Assembly: GCA_013697245.1 (NCBI GenBank)
Contig: JACCXH010000007.1
Span: 123,255 to 187,254 of the forward strand
Direction of reading: 5' to 3'
Length of the DNA: 64,000 nt
From: Bacteroidota bacterium
GTDB lineage: Bacteria > Bacteroidota > Bacteroidia > B-17B0 > Aurantibacillaceae
Positions 35,282 through 43,800 of this stretch are shown one piece after another (position 1 is the stretch's first letter; every line of letters starts with the position of its first letter). Position numbers and translations under genes: made by a program. The notes under the pieces are model-generated. The model saw only the letters and a program-made list of their open reading frames with translations, did not search any database and was not told the DNA's origin.

Positions 35282-36842
35282 AGTGGGGGATGTCAAAAAT
35301 TAATTTTGACTCCCCCATTTTTATTTTTGCTACATCCCGCATCAGTTGGGCGATATAGAGGAACACAGAATTTATTTTTGTGGTTCGACTTTGATCAGTT
35401 TTCTTATTATATGTAAATCCTTCAGGAAAGATAAGGTTTTGAAAAATTTGTTTATCCTTATATGGCAGCAAATGCCACACTGTCGGGAGTTTGCCGCAAA
35501 AGTCCATTGCTTTTTTTACCCATTCTTCAAGGTTCGACACTCGTTTATTGCTTTTGAGCATATTGCGCTCCAACTCCACGATTTCTAACTTAAATTTTGG
35601 AATGTATTTGTTGTAAAGATCAAGGTTTATTTCCTCTAAAATTAGGCGCTCTTCTAAACGCTCCATCTTCTTATTTATTTCGATAATTTGGCGCTGTAAA
35701 GCTTCTTTGTCGCCTTCTTTTTCCTTATGACCCTTATTGTAGCCAACGACAACTTGCTTCGTTACAAGCGATCTTACGCTTGGGTTTTCCGCCAAGGTTA
35801 AAAAGTATAACCCCGATTCAAAAACATCATGAAGGTCTTTTGCTCTTTTATTATTACAGCAACCTTTAGTGTTGCATTTATAATAAGGTAGATTTTTACT
35901 TTTTACAATATACCCACGCATGGGAACTCCACAATGGCCGCATTTTAAAAACCGCTTTAACGGGATTGGCTCATTTTCTTCATGGCACGAATAACCTTGT
36001 GCATTTTCGCTCAATAAATCATTCACTTTTAGAAATACTTCTTTCGGTATCATTATCTCATGTTTACCTTCAATCAATTTTCCACCCAAAGAATTGTGCG
36101 CCATCAAGCCGCAATAAAATGGATTTCTAAAATACCCGGATAACCTCTTTTCATCAAGGATTAATCCTTTTTCAGCAAGACGTTCAGAAATTTCCGTGTG
36201 CGTAATGCGTTCATTCAGCTTCCAATAAAATGCTTTTTGTAATAGTTTCCCTTTTTCATTTATAACAATTTGTCTTTTTCCATTTACTTTTATTTCATCA
36301 TAGCCATAAGGTGCTTTATGACACCATTCTCCACGGTTCAAGGCTTCCTTTACTCCTGCCATACATTTTTCACGTCTGAGTTGATTGTCATATTGCGAAA
36401 ATATAATCTGGATATTTTGCTGAAAGTCACCACTTGACGTTGAAGCATCTCCCGGCTGAGTTACCGCAACCAAATAAATCCCTTCTTGTCTGAGTTGATC
36501 TTTAATGTAAATTGCATTAGCTCCTGAGCGTGAGAATCTATCTACACTATAAACAATAATGTAAGTAATCTTTTCTCTGCACTTCTTTACAAAGGAGAGC
36601 ATCTTGTTGAATTCTTTACGCTCATCAGTCTTTGCACTTTCATAAGTACCTCCGAACTGTCCCATAATGGAATAGTTACTTTTGGTCGCATATTCCTCGC
36701 AAGCCTTTCGCTGAGTTTCTAAACTGTATCCCTGCTCTTGTTCCTTACTGGATACCCGTGTATAAATAACACAATTGTTAGTGCGCTTTAAAGCTGTTGT
36801 ATTGCCTTTGGCAAACTGGTCAAATAATAAAGAATTTTTCAT
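35244..36842 (-). CDS. large serine recombinase (site-specific integrase of the island)
   Basis: The protein has 532 residues. The catalytic resolvase domain begins CVIYTRVSSKEQEQGYSLET with the nucleophile Ser in RVSS and has SVDRFSRSGANAIYI. A Recombinase domain follows (APYGYDEIKVNGK, GYFRNPFYCGLM), then a zinc ribbon (CGHCGVPMRGY ... YKCNTKGCC) and a long coiled coil (LQRQIIEINKKMERLEERLI). The last about 15 codons (PHLVVPLGIEPSTY) are read from the antisense of the tRNA 3' end, so the gene overlaps the tRNA by 38 bp. This is what integration at the tRNA end would leave. It starts within the preceding small gene (4-bp overlap). Confidence 0.92.
   Translation of the reverse strand: MKNSLLFDQFAKGNTTALKRTNNCVIYTRVSSKEQEQGYSLETQRKACEEYATKSNYSIMGQFGGTYESAKTDERKEFNKMLSFVKKCREKITYIIVYSVDRFSRSGANAIYIKDQLRQEGIYLVAVTQPGDASTSSGDFQQNIQIIFSQYDNQLRREKCMAGVKEALNRGEWCHKAPYGYDEIKVNGKRQIVINEKGKLLQKAFYWKLNERITHTEISERLAEKGLILDEKRLSGYFRNPFYCGLMAHNSLGGKLIEGKHEIMIPKEVFLKVNDLLSENAQGYSCHEENEPIPLKRFLKCGHCGVPMRGYIVKSKNLPYYKCNTKGCCNNKRAKDLHDVFESGLYFLTLAENPSVRSLVTKQVVVGYNKGHKEKEGDKEALQRQIIEINKKMERLEERLILEEINLDLYNKYIPKFKLEIVELERNMLKSNKRVSNLEEWVKKAMDFCGKLPTVWHLLPYKDKQIFQNLIFPEGFTYNKKTDQSRTTKINSVFLYIAQLMRDVAKIKMGESKLIFDIPHLVVPLGIEPSTY
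35284..35322 (+). terminator. intrinsic terminator after the tRNA
   Basis: TGGGGG-a-tGTCAAAA pairs with TTTTGAC-t-CCCCCA (35284-35317), followed by TTTTT. It would end the tRNA transcript, yet it lies within the coding part of the recombinase gene on the other strand. Confidence 0.75.
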
Positions 36843-37120
36843 GCCGCTTTTTTAATATGTTCTTTTTCGTATAAATCAATGATTTTTGTGTCACTATTAT
36901 TCTCTTCTTTAATTTGTTTATCTATCAAAGTATTTAACAGCATTGCAAATGTTTTAATAAATTGAGCTACCTCTTCTGCCTGTTCTTCAGTTAAATATTC
37001 CATTCCTTTCGTCGTCTTAACTTCTTGGGCAGTTATATCCTTTGTTCTTTCCCAATCTACTGATTCAACTATTCCAAATTCTTTAAATTCTATAATTTTT
37101 GTTTCATCTTTTTCCATCAT
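36839..37120 (-). CDS. small acidic protein of unknown function upstream of the recombinase
   Basis: The protein has 93 residues, starts at ATG ATG GAA and overlaps the recombinase start by four bases (ATGA). It contains TKDITAQEVKTTKGMEYLTEEQAEEVAQFI and is probably all helical, with no signal or membrane segment. I recognise no family. Position and coupling suggest a helper of the recombinase, such as a directionality factor, but sequence alone does not show that. A 146-bp gap separates it from the zinc-finger gene. Confidence 0.55.
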   Translation of the reverse strand: MMEKDETKIIEFKEFGIVESVDWERTKDITAQEVKTTKGMEYLTEEQAEEVAQFIKTFAMLLNTLIDKQIKEENNSDTKIIDLYEKEHIKKAA

Positions 37121-37266
37121 TCATTTTCTTTCTTTTAAAATTTATTCTTTTTATGAAAGGCAACATTTCAGATGGTCTAAAATCTAAAATAGTCAATTTT
37201 CCTAACATAAACAAGTTTTTTTATTCACTCCTCATGTGCCGCCAACATTGGCGAATCCTTTACTTT

Positions 37267-38052
37267 TCATTCCCTCTTTTCACTTTCAAACAGTAATTCA
37301 TTAAATTGTTTTTTGGGGATAAATTGGGATAATTCAAAACGAACTGCCATCAATTCTATCTTATCCTCTTGTGTCAATCTGAATTTAATTTTTTCAATCT
37401 TATGCGCCTTTATACAAACTTTTTTTAATTTCTCTTTTAAATTTATCATAATACTTATGTATGGAAATTCTTCCGGTAAAAGAGTGTAATAAGATGATCG
37501 AGTTACAGTTGTAAAAGCATTGCATACTTCCATAAGGTCAGCAACAGAAGTATATTTCATCTCAGAAAATAACAACAGGCATTCGACAAGACATCGTAAT
37601 CGTAAACCAATCCAATAAGTGGGTATGTCTTGTTCATTGGTAATGCAATTATTTAAGATTGTTGTATTGCTACCATAGTTTATAATTTCCGTTATTCTCT
37701 CAAGAAATTGACTGTAAACATAATCGTACTTTTGTTCAACTTGTTTTTCCTCAACAATTTTATCTGAAGAAAAGCCGTCAATTGACGGTTTTTTATTTCC
37801 GAGAGATCCGTCAACAGAAGAATCTTTTATCCCTGATCCGTCAATTGTTGTTTCATAAATCGCGCTCTTATCATCATTATTATTATCCCTTGTCTCTATA
37901 TGTGTATTTACTAATGGAAATGATGTTGTCATTTGGTTCAGCTTCATCTTTCGATCCATATAGGCCATTTGCCTGCATGAGCGTGAACAATAAACCGAAT
38001 CAATTCGCTTAGCAGCAAAAGTTTCTTTGCAATATTGACATACCTTTTCCAT
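37267..38052 (-). CDS. zinc-finger-containing protein of unknown function (island block)
   Basis: The protein has 261 residues. The N-terminus has a Cys4 zinc-finger-like module: CQYCKETFAAKRIDSVYCSRSC (CxxC ... CxxxC). Next comes a low-complexity linker with three DG repeats (TTIDGSG, SSVDGSL, PSIDGFS) and then a helical domain of about 150 residues (RLRCLVECLLLFSEMKYTSVADLMEVC). I recognise no known function; a DNA- or RNA-binding accessory factor of the island is a reasonable guess. Its DNA carries a perfect CCGTCAATTGACGG palindrome (37775-37788). It abuts the 87-residue gene upstream. Confidence 0.55.
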   Translation of the reverse strand: MEKVCQYCKETFAAKRIDSVYCSRSCRQMAYMDRKMKLNQMTTSFPLVNTHIETRDNNNDDKSAIYETTIDGSGIKDSSVDGSLGNKKPSIDGFSSDKIVEEKQVEQKYDYVYSQFLERITEIINYGSNTTILNNCITNEQDIPTYWIGLRLRCLVECLLLFSEMKYTSVADLMEVCNAFTTVTRSSYYTLLPEEFPYISIMINLKEKLKKVCIKAHKIEKIKFRLTQEDKIELMAVRFELSQFIPKKQFNELLFESEKRE

Positions 38053-38315
38053 TAGTGTTCTCTCCAGTTTAGTTGTTCATTTTCTGACCAGCGGTATTCT
38101 TTGTATTCATCCAACAAATTCTTAATGTTATCCAAAGCTCTTTGATGTCTTAATGAATCCTTTTGGTGAAAGAGAGTGATTACTATCGTGCTTCGGTTTT
38201 CAACAACCTGAATAACTTCATGTTTGAAGCCTTCTTTAATTATGATGTTTAAAACATCCATTATAATATCTACCGCTACTTGAATGGTTTCTTCTGTAAA
38301 ATTTTTGTTTTTCAT
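38052..38315 (-). CDS. unknown 87-residue protein (island block)
   Basis: The product has 87 residues: a helical N-terminus (EETIQVAVDIIMDVLNIIIKEG), a short strand region (QVVENRSTIVITLF) and a basic helix (QRALDNIKNLLDEYKEYRWSE). No family is recognised. It overlaps the zinc-finger gene by one base and lies 10 bp after the 118-residue gene, so the block is likely one transcript. Confidence 0.5.
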   Translation of the reverse strand: MKNKNFTEETIQVAVDIIMDVLNIIIKEGFKHEVIQVVENRSTIVITLFHQKDSLRHQRALDNIKNLLDEYKEYRWSENEQLNWREH

Positions 38316-38325
38316 GCGTTTTATT

Positions 38326-38682
38326 TTAAAGTTTTACCTGTGCATAGTTGGAATACTTTGGCGTTGGTGCGGCTTTCCGTTTAACCTGAAAAAGTTCCCG
38401 ATCAATTGAATCTTCATCATCACTGTGATCTACTTGTTGTTTTGATTTACGGTTACGCGTTACCAAACTAATTTCTAATTCCTCTATTCGCGCCCCCTGT
38501 TGTTTGATCATTTCAAGTTGCATTTCCATTTTTTCCTGCATGGGTTTTATGAAAAGCATATACTCAGCTCCCATTGTACCCAATCCGGTTAACAAGTGCA
38601 TTACCCATTCAGGGATATTCATTCCTGTGGAATTTGGTGTAGCTTGTTTTTTTTCTTGATTATTTTCTTTCGTTTCTTCCAT
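38326..38682 (-). CDS. unknown 118-residue protein with hydrophobic segment and coiled coil (island block)
   Basis: The product has 118 residues. After a polar start there is an amphipathic or weakly hydrophobic stretch (NIPEWVMHLLTGLGTMGAEYMLFI), then a coiled coil (MQEKMEMQLEMIKQQGARIEELE) and a basic tail (RKSKQQVD ... VKRKAAPTPKY). It may sit at a membrane or bind a partner, but I cannot name a function. It lies 6 bp from the next upstream gene. Confidence 0.45.
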   Translation of the reverse strand: MEETKENNQEKKQATPNSTGMNIPEWVMHLLTGLGTMGAEYMLFIKPMQEKMEMQLEMIKQQGARIEELEISLVTRNRKSKQQVDHSDDEDSIDRELFQVKRKAAPTPKYSNYAQVKL

Positions 38683-38688
38683 TGTTTA

Positions 38689-39036
38689 TTAATTAATTAT
38701 TTCGGTTTGCTTTGATTTTTTTATTTTGTCTCGTCTTTTCTTAAATTCAAGTTGCTTTTCTTTGAACTCCTTGAATGACTTTTCTTGTTCTTTCTTTGCC
38801 TGTTCCATAAGTGGTGCAGTGATTGTATTAAATTCGTTTATGAAAATTTCCATTTCTCTTATATAGCTATGAATGCCTTCAATAATCTTTTTGTTTTCTT
38901 CATTATAGCTTAGTTGCATAAGTAACTGATTGTTTTGATCGATGCCGAGGTAGGTATGATGAATGTTGTTTTCCCTGATCTCCTTTAATACTCCAGTTGT
39001 TGAACCTGTGATGATGCTGATGATTGTTGTTTCCAT
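38689..39036 (-). CDS. unknown 115-residue coiled-coil protein (island block)
   Basis: The product has 115 residues: TTIISIITGSTTGVLKEIREN at the start, then SYIREMEIFINEFNTITAPL and a long charged helix (QAKKEQEKSFKEFKEKQLEFKKRRDK). No family recognised. It is the first gene of the 36.8-39.0 kb run. Behind it, a 322-bp gap holds hairpins and short repeats. Confidence 0.45.
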   Translation of the reverse strand: METTIISIITGSTTGVLKEIRENNIHHTYLGIDQNNQLLMQLSYNEENKKIIEGIHSYIREMEIFINEFNTITAPLMEQAKKEQEKSFKEFKEKQLEFKKRRDKIKKSKQTEIIN

Positions 39037-39358
39037 GTTTTCTTTTTTTTGATTTTTAATTGTTGTTTGACGCTTTGTCGTTTTTGTTTCTTGGTTTAAT
39101 AGCGTAAAGGTGGGGCTGTTTTTAGGCTTAGGGGCAGCCTATGGGTATTCCCAAAATTTCTTAGGATGCATAGAAAAATCAAAAAAAGCCTGATTTACAG
39201 GCTATTAATTTTTAAAAGAAATATTTAGAATTTGCAGAATCCAATATTGAAACGACAATTCTCGGATTAGGATGGATTTAATTAATGACGGCTAAAAGAA
39301 ATTGCTGACGGCTTTTTTAAATTTTCACATCAGACTTGACGGATAAAACCAGGAAAGT
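39037..39358. other. 322-bp intergenic region with hairpins and TGACGG repeats
   Basis: No ORF. It contains TAGGCT/AGCCTA (39123-39141), a terminator hairpin (39187-39203, annotated separately), and three copies of TGACGG at 39286, 39306 and 39337, each followed by AT-rich DNA. The same core appears as a perfect palindrome inside the zinc-finger gene. It should also hold the promoter for the minus-strand block. A role as binding or transfer region is possible but unproven. Confidence 0.45.
39187..39203 (-). terminator. terminator hairpin for the 282-residue gene
   Basis: AGCCTG-ATTTA-CAGGCT is flanked on the left by AAAAAA, which is a T run on the minus strand. It lies about 155 bp after the stop of the 39359-40207 gene. 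Confidence 0.5.
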
Positions 39359-40207
39359 TTACAGGTATTTTTTCTTTTTGTCTAGTGTAAGCTCTTTTAT
39401 TGTCGTTTCCAAATCTTTATTGATTAGTTCAACTGCCTTTTGGATGTCTAATTTCTCGAAATAGGGCTTGATGTATTTTAAATCCTTGACCAACTGCTCA
39501 TCTTTGTTATAATTCGGAATGAGTTTGTATTTTTTATAGATACTGGAAGTTTGCAGCGAGGTGTATTTCTTTCCTAAAAGTAAATGTGCGAACAAGGTAA
39601 CCTCACTTACAGAATTACTTGAACGATGTTCAATGCCGAAACCGGATTTAAGTAAATAATAAACAGCCAGCAGTTGTCTTGCCTCGGTCATTTCTTTGTC
39701 ATCGGTTTCATCAGAAGGCTTTTCTTTCGCCTTAGTTTCAAATTGTGGTTCTCTTTCCAAATATAAAAAATGCAGCTCTCCATGAAGCAAGTTATTCATT
39801 GCCTGTGTAAGCTGTTTTATATCCAATTCAGTAAGATCGTTTTCCTGATCTTCTAAGTTATTGAATTCTTCAGTTGTATAATATTCTTTTTGACTAAGGA
39901 TAATGCTAAAATTAAAAAGGTAGTGAAATTGTTTGCTTGCTAACGGCTTAAACGCCTTGCCATACTTTTTTAATAGTTCATTTTCACGTTCTGCATAATT
40001 TGAATAGATGGATTCATCTTTTGTTTTAAAATACTTCAGGATTTCCTGAAACATTAGTATCAAATGTTCTGCAATTTCAATTTTTTGCTCTTCTTCGTAA
40101 TGTGAAAGCACTTCTTGAACTTCATTGCCTATCACTTGAGATAAATAAATTCCTTTTGCAAGTTTACGCTTGGCAGGTTCCGGTTTATTATTTTCTTTTT
40201 TTGGCAT
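39359..40207 (-). CDS. unknown 282-residue protein (island block)
   Basis: The product has 282 residues, rich in Lys and Glu, and looks all-alpha. It has no signal or membrane helix and I see no catalytic motif. Features: AKRKLAKGIYLSQVIGNEVQ at the start, a central DLTELDIKQLTQAMNNLLHG and TSSIYKKYKLIPNYNKDEQL near the end. The length and location suggest a regulator or accessory protein of the element. It is divergent from the metal genes. Confidence 0.5.
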   Translation of the reverse strand: MPKKENNKPEPAKRKLAKGIYLSQVIGNEVQEVLSHYEEEQKIEIAEHLILMFQEILKYFKTKDESIYSNYAERENELLKKYGKAFKPLASKQFHYLFNFSIILSQKEYYTTEEFNNLEDQENDLTELDIKQLTQAMNNLLHGELHFLYLEREPQFETKAKEKPSDETDDKEMTEARQLLAVYYLLKSGFGIEHRSSNSVSEVTLFAHLLLGKKYTSLQTSSIYKKYKLIPNYNKDEQLVKDLKYIKPYFEKLDIQKAVELINKDLETTIKELTLDKKKKYL

Positions 40208-40347
40208 TAGAGTCGCTGATTTATTTTGATAACCTCACCAGTAGTTTATGCTTTAAATATAGTAATAATGATTAATGTAAAATCTAGCCCTTTTGTAATA
40301 ATTAACAGATTGATGTTTAATTAATTACATAATTAGTTAAAGAATCG

Positions 40348-40355
40348 TACATTTG
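40348..40355 (+). promoter_or_regulatory. -7 promoter box before the metal-resistance genes
   Basis: TACATTTG fits TAnnTTTG. It ends five bases before the TTG start of the HYC_CC_PP-like gene, giving a very short or absent leader. No clear -33 TTG at the normal distance, so an activator may be needed. Confidence 0.5.
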
Positions 40356-40360
40356 TGTAA

Positions 40361-40759
40361 TTGAAAAAGCTTGTAGCCATATTCCTTTTGCTTCAATTCT
40401 TAACGAATAACGCTTTCGCCGAAGAGCTAATTAAATTACCTAAACTATTCACGCATTTTTATCATCATTCCAACGAACATCATGATAGTGATGACTTTGT
40501 TGATTTTTTAGTTGATCATTATTCAGATAACCATAAAGAAAATAAACATGATGAGGACGATAATGATTGCGATCTCCCCTTTAAGCATTGTGAGGGTTGT
40601 TGTTTAACCTCACATATCCCTCTTATTGCATTTATTCCATCCTTTAATGGGAGCGAATTTGTTTTTTCTGTTATTTCAAAGGAAAAGTACTCAAACGAGA
40701 ACGAAAAAATAAAGAGTATGTGTTCTCCTCCTATCTGGCAACCGCCAAAACTTGCTTAA
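40361..40759 (+). CDS. small secreted His/Asp-rich protein, HYC_CC_PP-like
   Basis: The product has 132 residues and a TTG start (TTG AAA AAG CTT GTA). The signal peptide is KKLVAIFLLLQFLTNNAFA. The mature part has a His/Asp/Glu-rich stretch (YHHSNEHHDSDDF, NHKENKHDEDDNDCD), the Cys motif KHCEGCC and the end PPIWQPPKLA, the features for which the HYC_CC_PP family is named. It probably binds metal in the periplasm. It lies just ahead of the RND efflux genes, where members of this family are often found. Confidence 0.7.
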   Translation: MKKLVAIFLLLQFLTNNAFAEELIKLPKLFTHFYHHSNEHHDSDDFVDFLVDHYSDNHKENKHDEDDNDCDLPFKHCEGCCLTSHIPLIAFIPSFNGSEFVFSVISKEKYSNENEKIKSMCSPPIWQPPKLA

Positions 40760-40872
40760 TCTTTTCTGTACTTAATTAAATCACGGGCAAATTCTGTTCG
40801 TGCGTTTCGTTTCATTTATTTACCGCTTCATTGTTGCCGTTTGGTAATTGTAAAGCATTAAGCAAAATTATT

Positions 40873-43800
40873 ATGTTAGATAAAGTCATACACTTTTCTA
40901 TAAAAAACAAAATCATTATCGGGTTACTAACCTTGGTGTTGATTATTTGGGGCAGTTACTCAGTAACACAATTACCAATTGATGCGGTACCCGACATCAC
41001 AAACAATCAGGTGCAAATAATAACGGTTTCACCCTCGTTAGCCGCCGAAGAAATCGAAAGGCTTGTAACCTTTCCTGTCGAACAAACAATGGCAACAATT
41101 CCGGACATTGAGGAGGTTCGGTCTTTTTCTCGTTTTGGTCTCTCTGTTGTTACTATTGTTTTTAAGGATAAAGTTGATGTATATTGGGCAAGGCAACAAG
41201 TTAGCGAACGTTTAAACCAAGCTAAAACAGTTATTCCGGTTGGTTCCGGTATTCCCGAATTAGCCCCACTTACAACAGGTTTGAGCGAAATTTACCAATA
41301 CGTTATTCATACCAAAAAAGGCTACGAAAAAAAATACAACGCAATGGATCTTCGTACAATTCAAGATTGGATTGTTCGTCGTCAGTTGTTAGGTACAGAA
41401 GGTGTTGCCGATGTTAGCAGTTTTGGCGGTTATTTAAAGCAGTACGAAATTTCACTTAATCCCGATAAGCTTCGTAGTATGAACATAAGTATTAACGATG
41501 TTTTTACTGCACTACAAAAAAATAATCAAAATACTGGCGGTGCTTACATTGATAAAAAACCGAGTGCATACTTTATTAGAAGCGAAGGTTTAGTTGGGAG
41601 TAAAGAAGACATTGAAAAAATTGTTGTGAAACTAAATCCAAACGGCATTCCCGTTTTAATTCGCAACGTAGCAACTGTAAATTATGGTAACGCTACGCGG
41701 TATGGCGCAATGACACGTAATGGCGAAGGCGAAGTTGTAGGTGCAATTGTAATGATGTTAAAAGGCGCAAACTCTTCAAAAGTAATTGGCAATGTAAAAG
41801 AGCGAATGAAACAAATTGAAAAATCCTTGCCCGAAGGCGTTGTGGTTGAACCTTTCTTGGACCGTTCTAAATTAGTAAACAACGCAATAAGTACCGTTAC
41901 AAAAAACTTAGCCGAAGGCGCGCTAATTGTAATTTTTGTTTTGGTTCTTTTACTTGGTAACCTAAGAGCAGGTTTAGTTGTTGCTTCTGTAATTCCGTTG
42001 GCAATGCTATTTGCAATTTCACTAATGAATTTTTTCGGAGTATCGGGCAATTTAATGAGTTTAGGCGCAATTGATTTTGGTTTGATAGTAGATGGTGCAG
42101 TAATTATTGTAGAGGCAACATTGCATCACATTACCAATCGCAAAAAGATTAACGGTACAAGCGGTCAGTTATTATCGCAAGATGAAATGGATAACGAAGT
42201 TTATGTTTCCGCATCCAAAATAAGAAACTCGGCGGCCTTTGGCGAAATCATTATCCTAATTGTGTATTTACCAATACTTGCTTTAGTTGGTGTTGAAGGC
42301 AAAATGTTTAGCCCAATGGCACAAACTGTAGCCTTTGCCATATTAGGTGCATTTCTTTTATCAATTACATACGTGCCAATGATGTCGGCTTTATTCCTTA
42401 GTAAAAAAGCAGTTCATACAAAAAACATTTCCGACCGCATCATGTCATTCTTTCAAAAAATATACGATCCTTTAATTTTGTTCTCACTAAAACGAAAAGC
42501 GCTTGTATTAAGTACCGCCGTTGTTCTTTTCATAATTAGCCTTGGTGTATTTATGAATATGGGCGGCGAATTTATTCCAACATTAGATGAAGGTGATTTT
42601 GCAGTTGAAACAAGAGTTTTAACGGGCAGTTCTATTTCTGAAACTATTGAAGCCTCTTTGCGCGCATCAAAAATTCTTAAAGCAAGTTTTCCCGAAGTAA
42701 ATCAAGTAGTAGCTAAAATTGGTTCGGGCGAAATTCCAACCGATCCTATGCCTGTTGAAGCTTGTGATTTAATGATAATCTTAAAAGATAAATCAGAGTG
42801 GACAAGCGCATCTTCACGCGACGAACTTGCCGAAAAAATGTCAAAAGCTTTAGAAGATATTCCTGGCGTTACATTTAGTTTTCAGCAACCAATTCAAATG
42901 CGCTTTAACGAATTAATGACGGGCGCAAAACAAGATGTGGTAATAAAGGTGTATGGCGAAGATTTAGATGTACTAACCCGTTATGCAAACCAAATCGGCA
43001 AACTTGCAACAAGTGTTGATGGTGCGCAGGATATTTATATTGAGCAAGCCACAGGGCAATCGCAAATAGTTGTAAAATTTAATCGCGACAAAATTGCTCA
43101 ATTCGGCTTAACAATCGAAGATGTAAACCGCGTAATAAAAATGGGCTTTGCAGGCGAAAGTGCAGGCATGGTTTACGAAGGTGAAAAACGATTTGATATG
43201 GTAGTCCGTTTAGAAAAAGATAATCGCAAAAGTATTGAAGATATAAATAATCTTTTCATTACAACCCCAACGGGCAATCAGGTTCCCGTTTCGCAGTTAG
43301 CCGATGTTGAATTTAAAATTAGTCCAAACCAAATTCAACGCGACGATGCCAAACGAAGAATTACAATTGGTTTTAATGTTCGTGGAAAAGATATAGAGAG
43401 CGTTGTAAAAGAAATGCAATCAAAGATTGACAATAATGTTAAGTTCGAGGCAGGTTACTTCCCCACTTATGGTGGCACTTTTAAAAATCTATTGGAAGCA
43501 AAAAAACGTTTATCAATTGCGGTTCCTGCTGCATTGTTTTTGATTTTTATTCTTTTGTTCTTCACCTTCCGTTCATTTAAACAAAGTCTTTTAATTTTTA
43601 CTGCTATTCCACTTTCAGCCATCGGCGGTGTGTTTGCTTTGTGGTTACGCGATATGCCATTCAGTATTTCAGCAGGCGTTGGCTTTATTGCTTTGTTTGG
43701 TGTAGCAGTTTTAAATGGTATTGTTTTAATTGCCGAATTTAATCACCTTAAAAAAGAAGGCTTAACCGATCTTAAAGAAATTATTTTAAAAGGTACGGCT

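Noticed and set aside
36839-40207. Conjugation or phage module
   Set aside because: No relaxase, T4SS, terminase or capsid motifs can be seen in the translated proteins.
41682-42050. 122-residue minus-strand ORF
   Set aside because: Shadow of the CzcA gene, which is unambiguous in the other frame.
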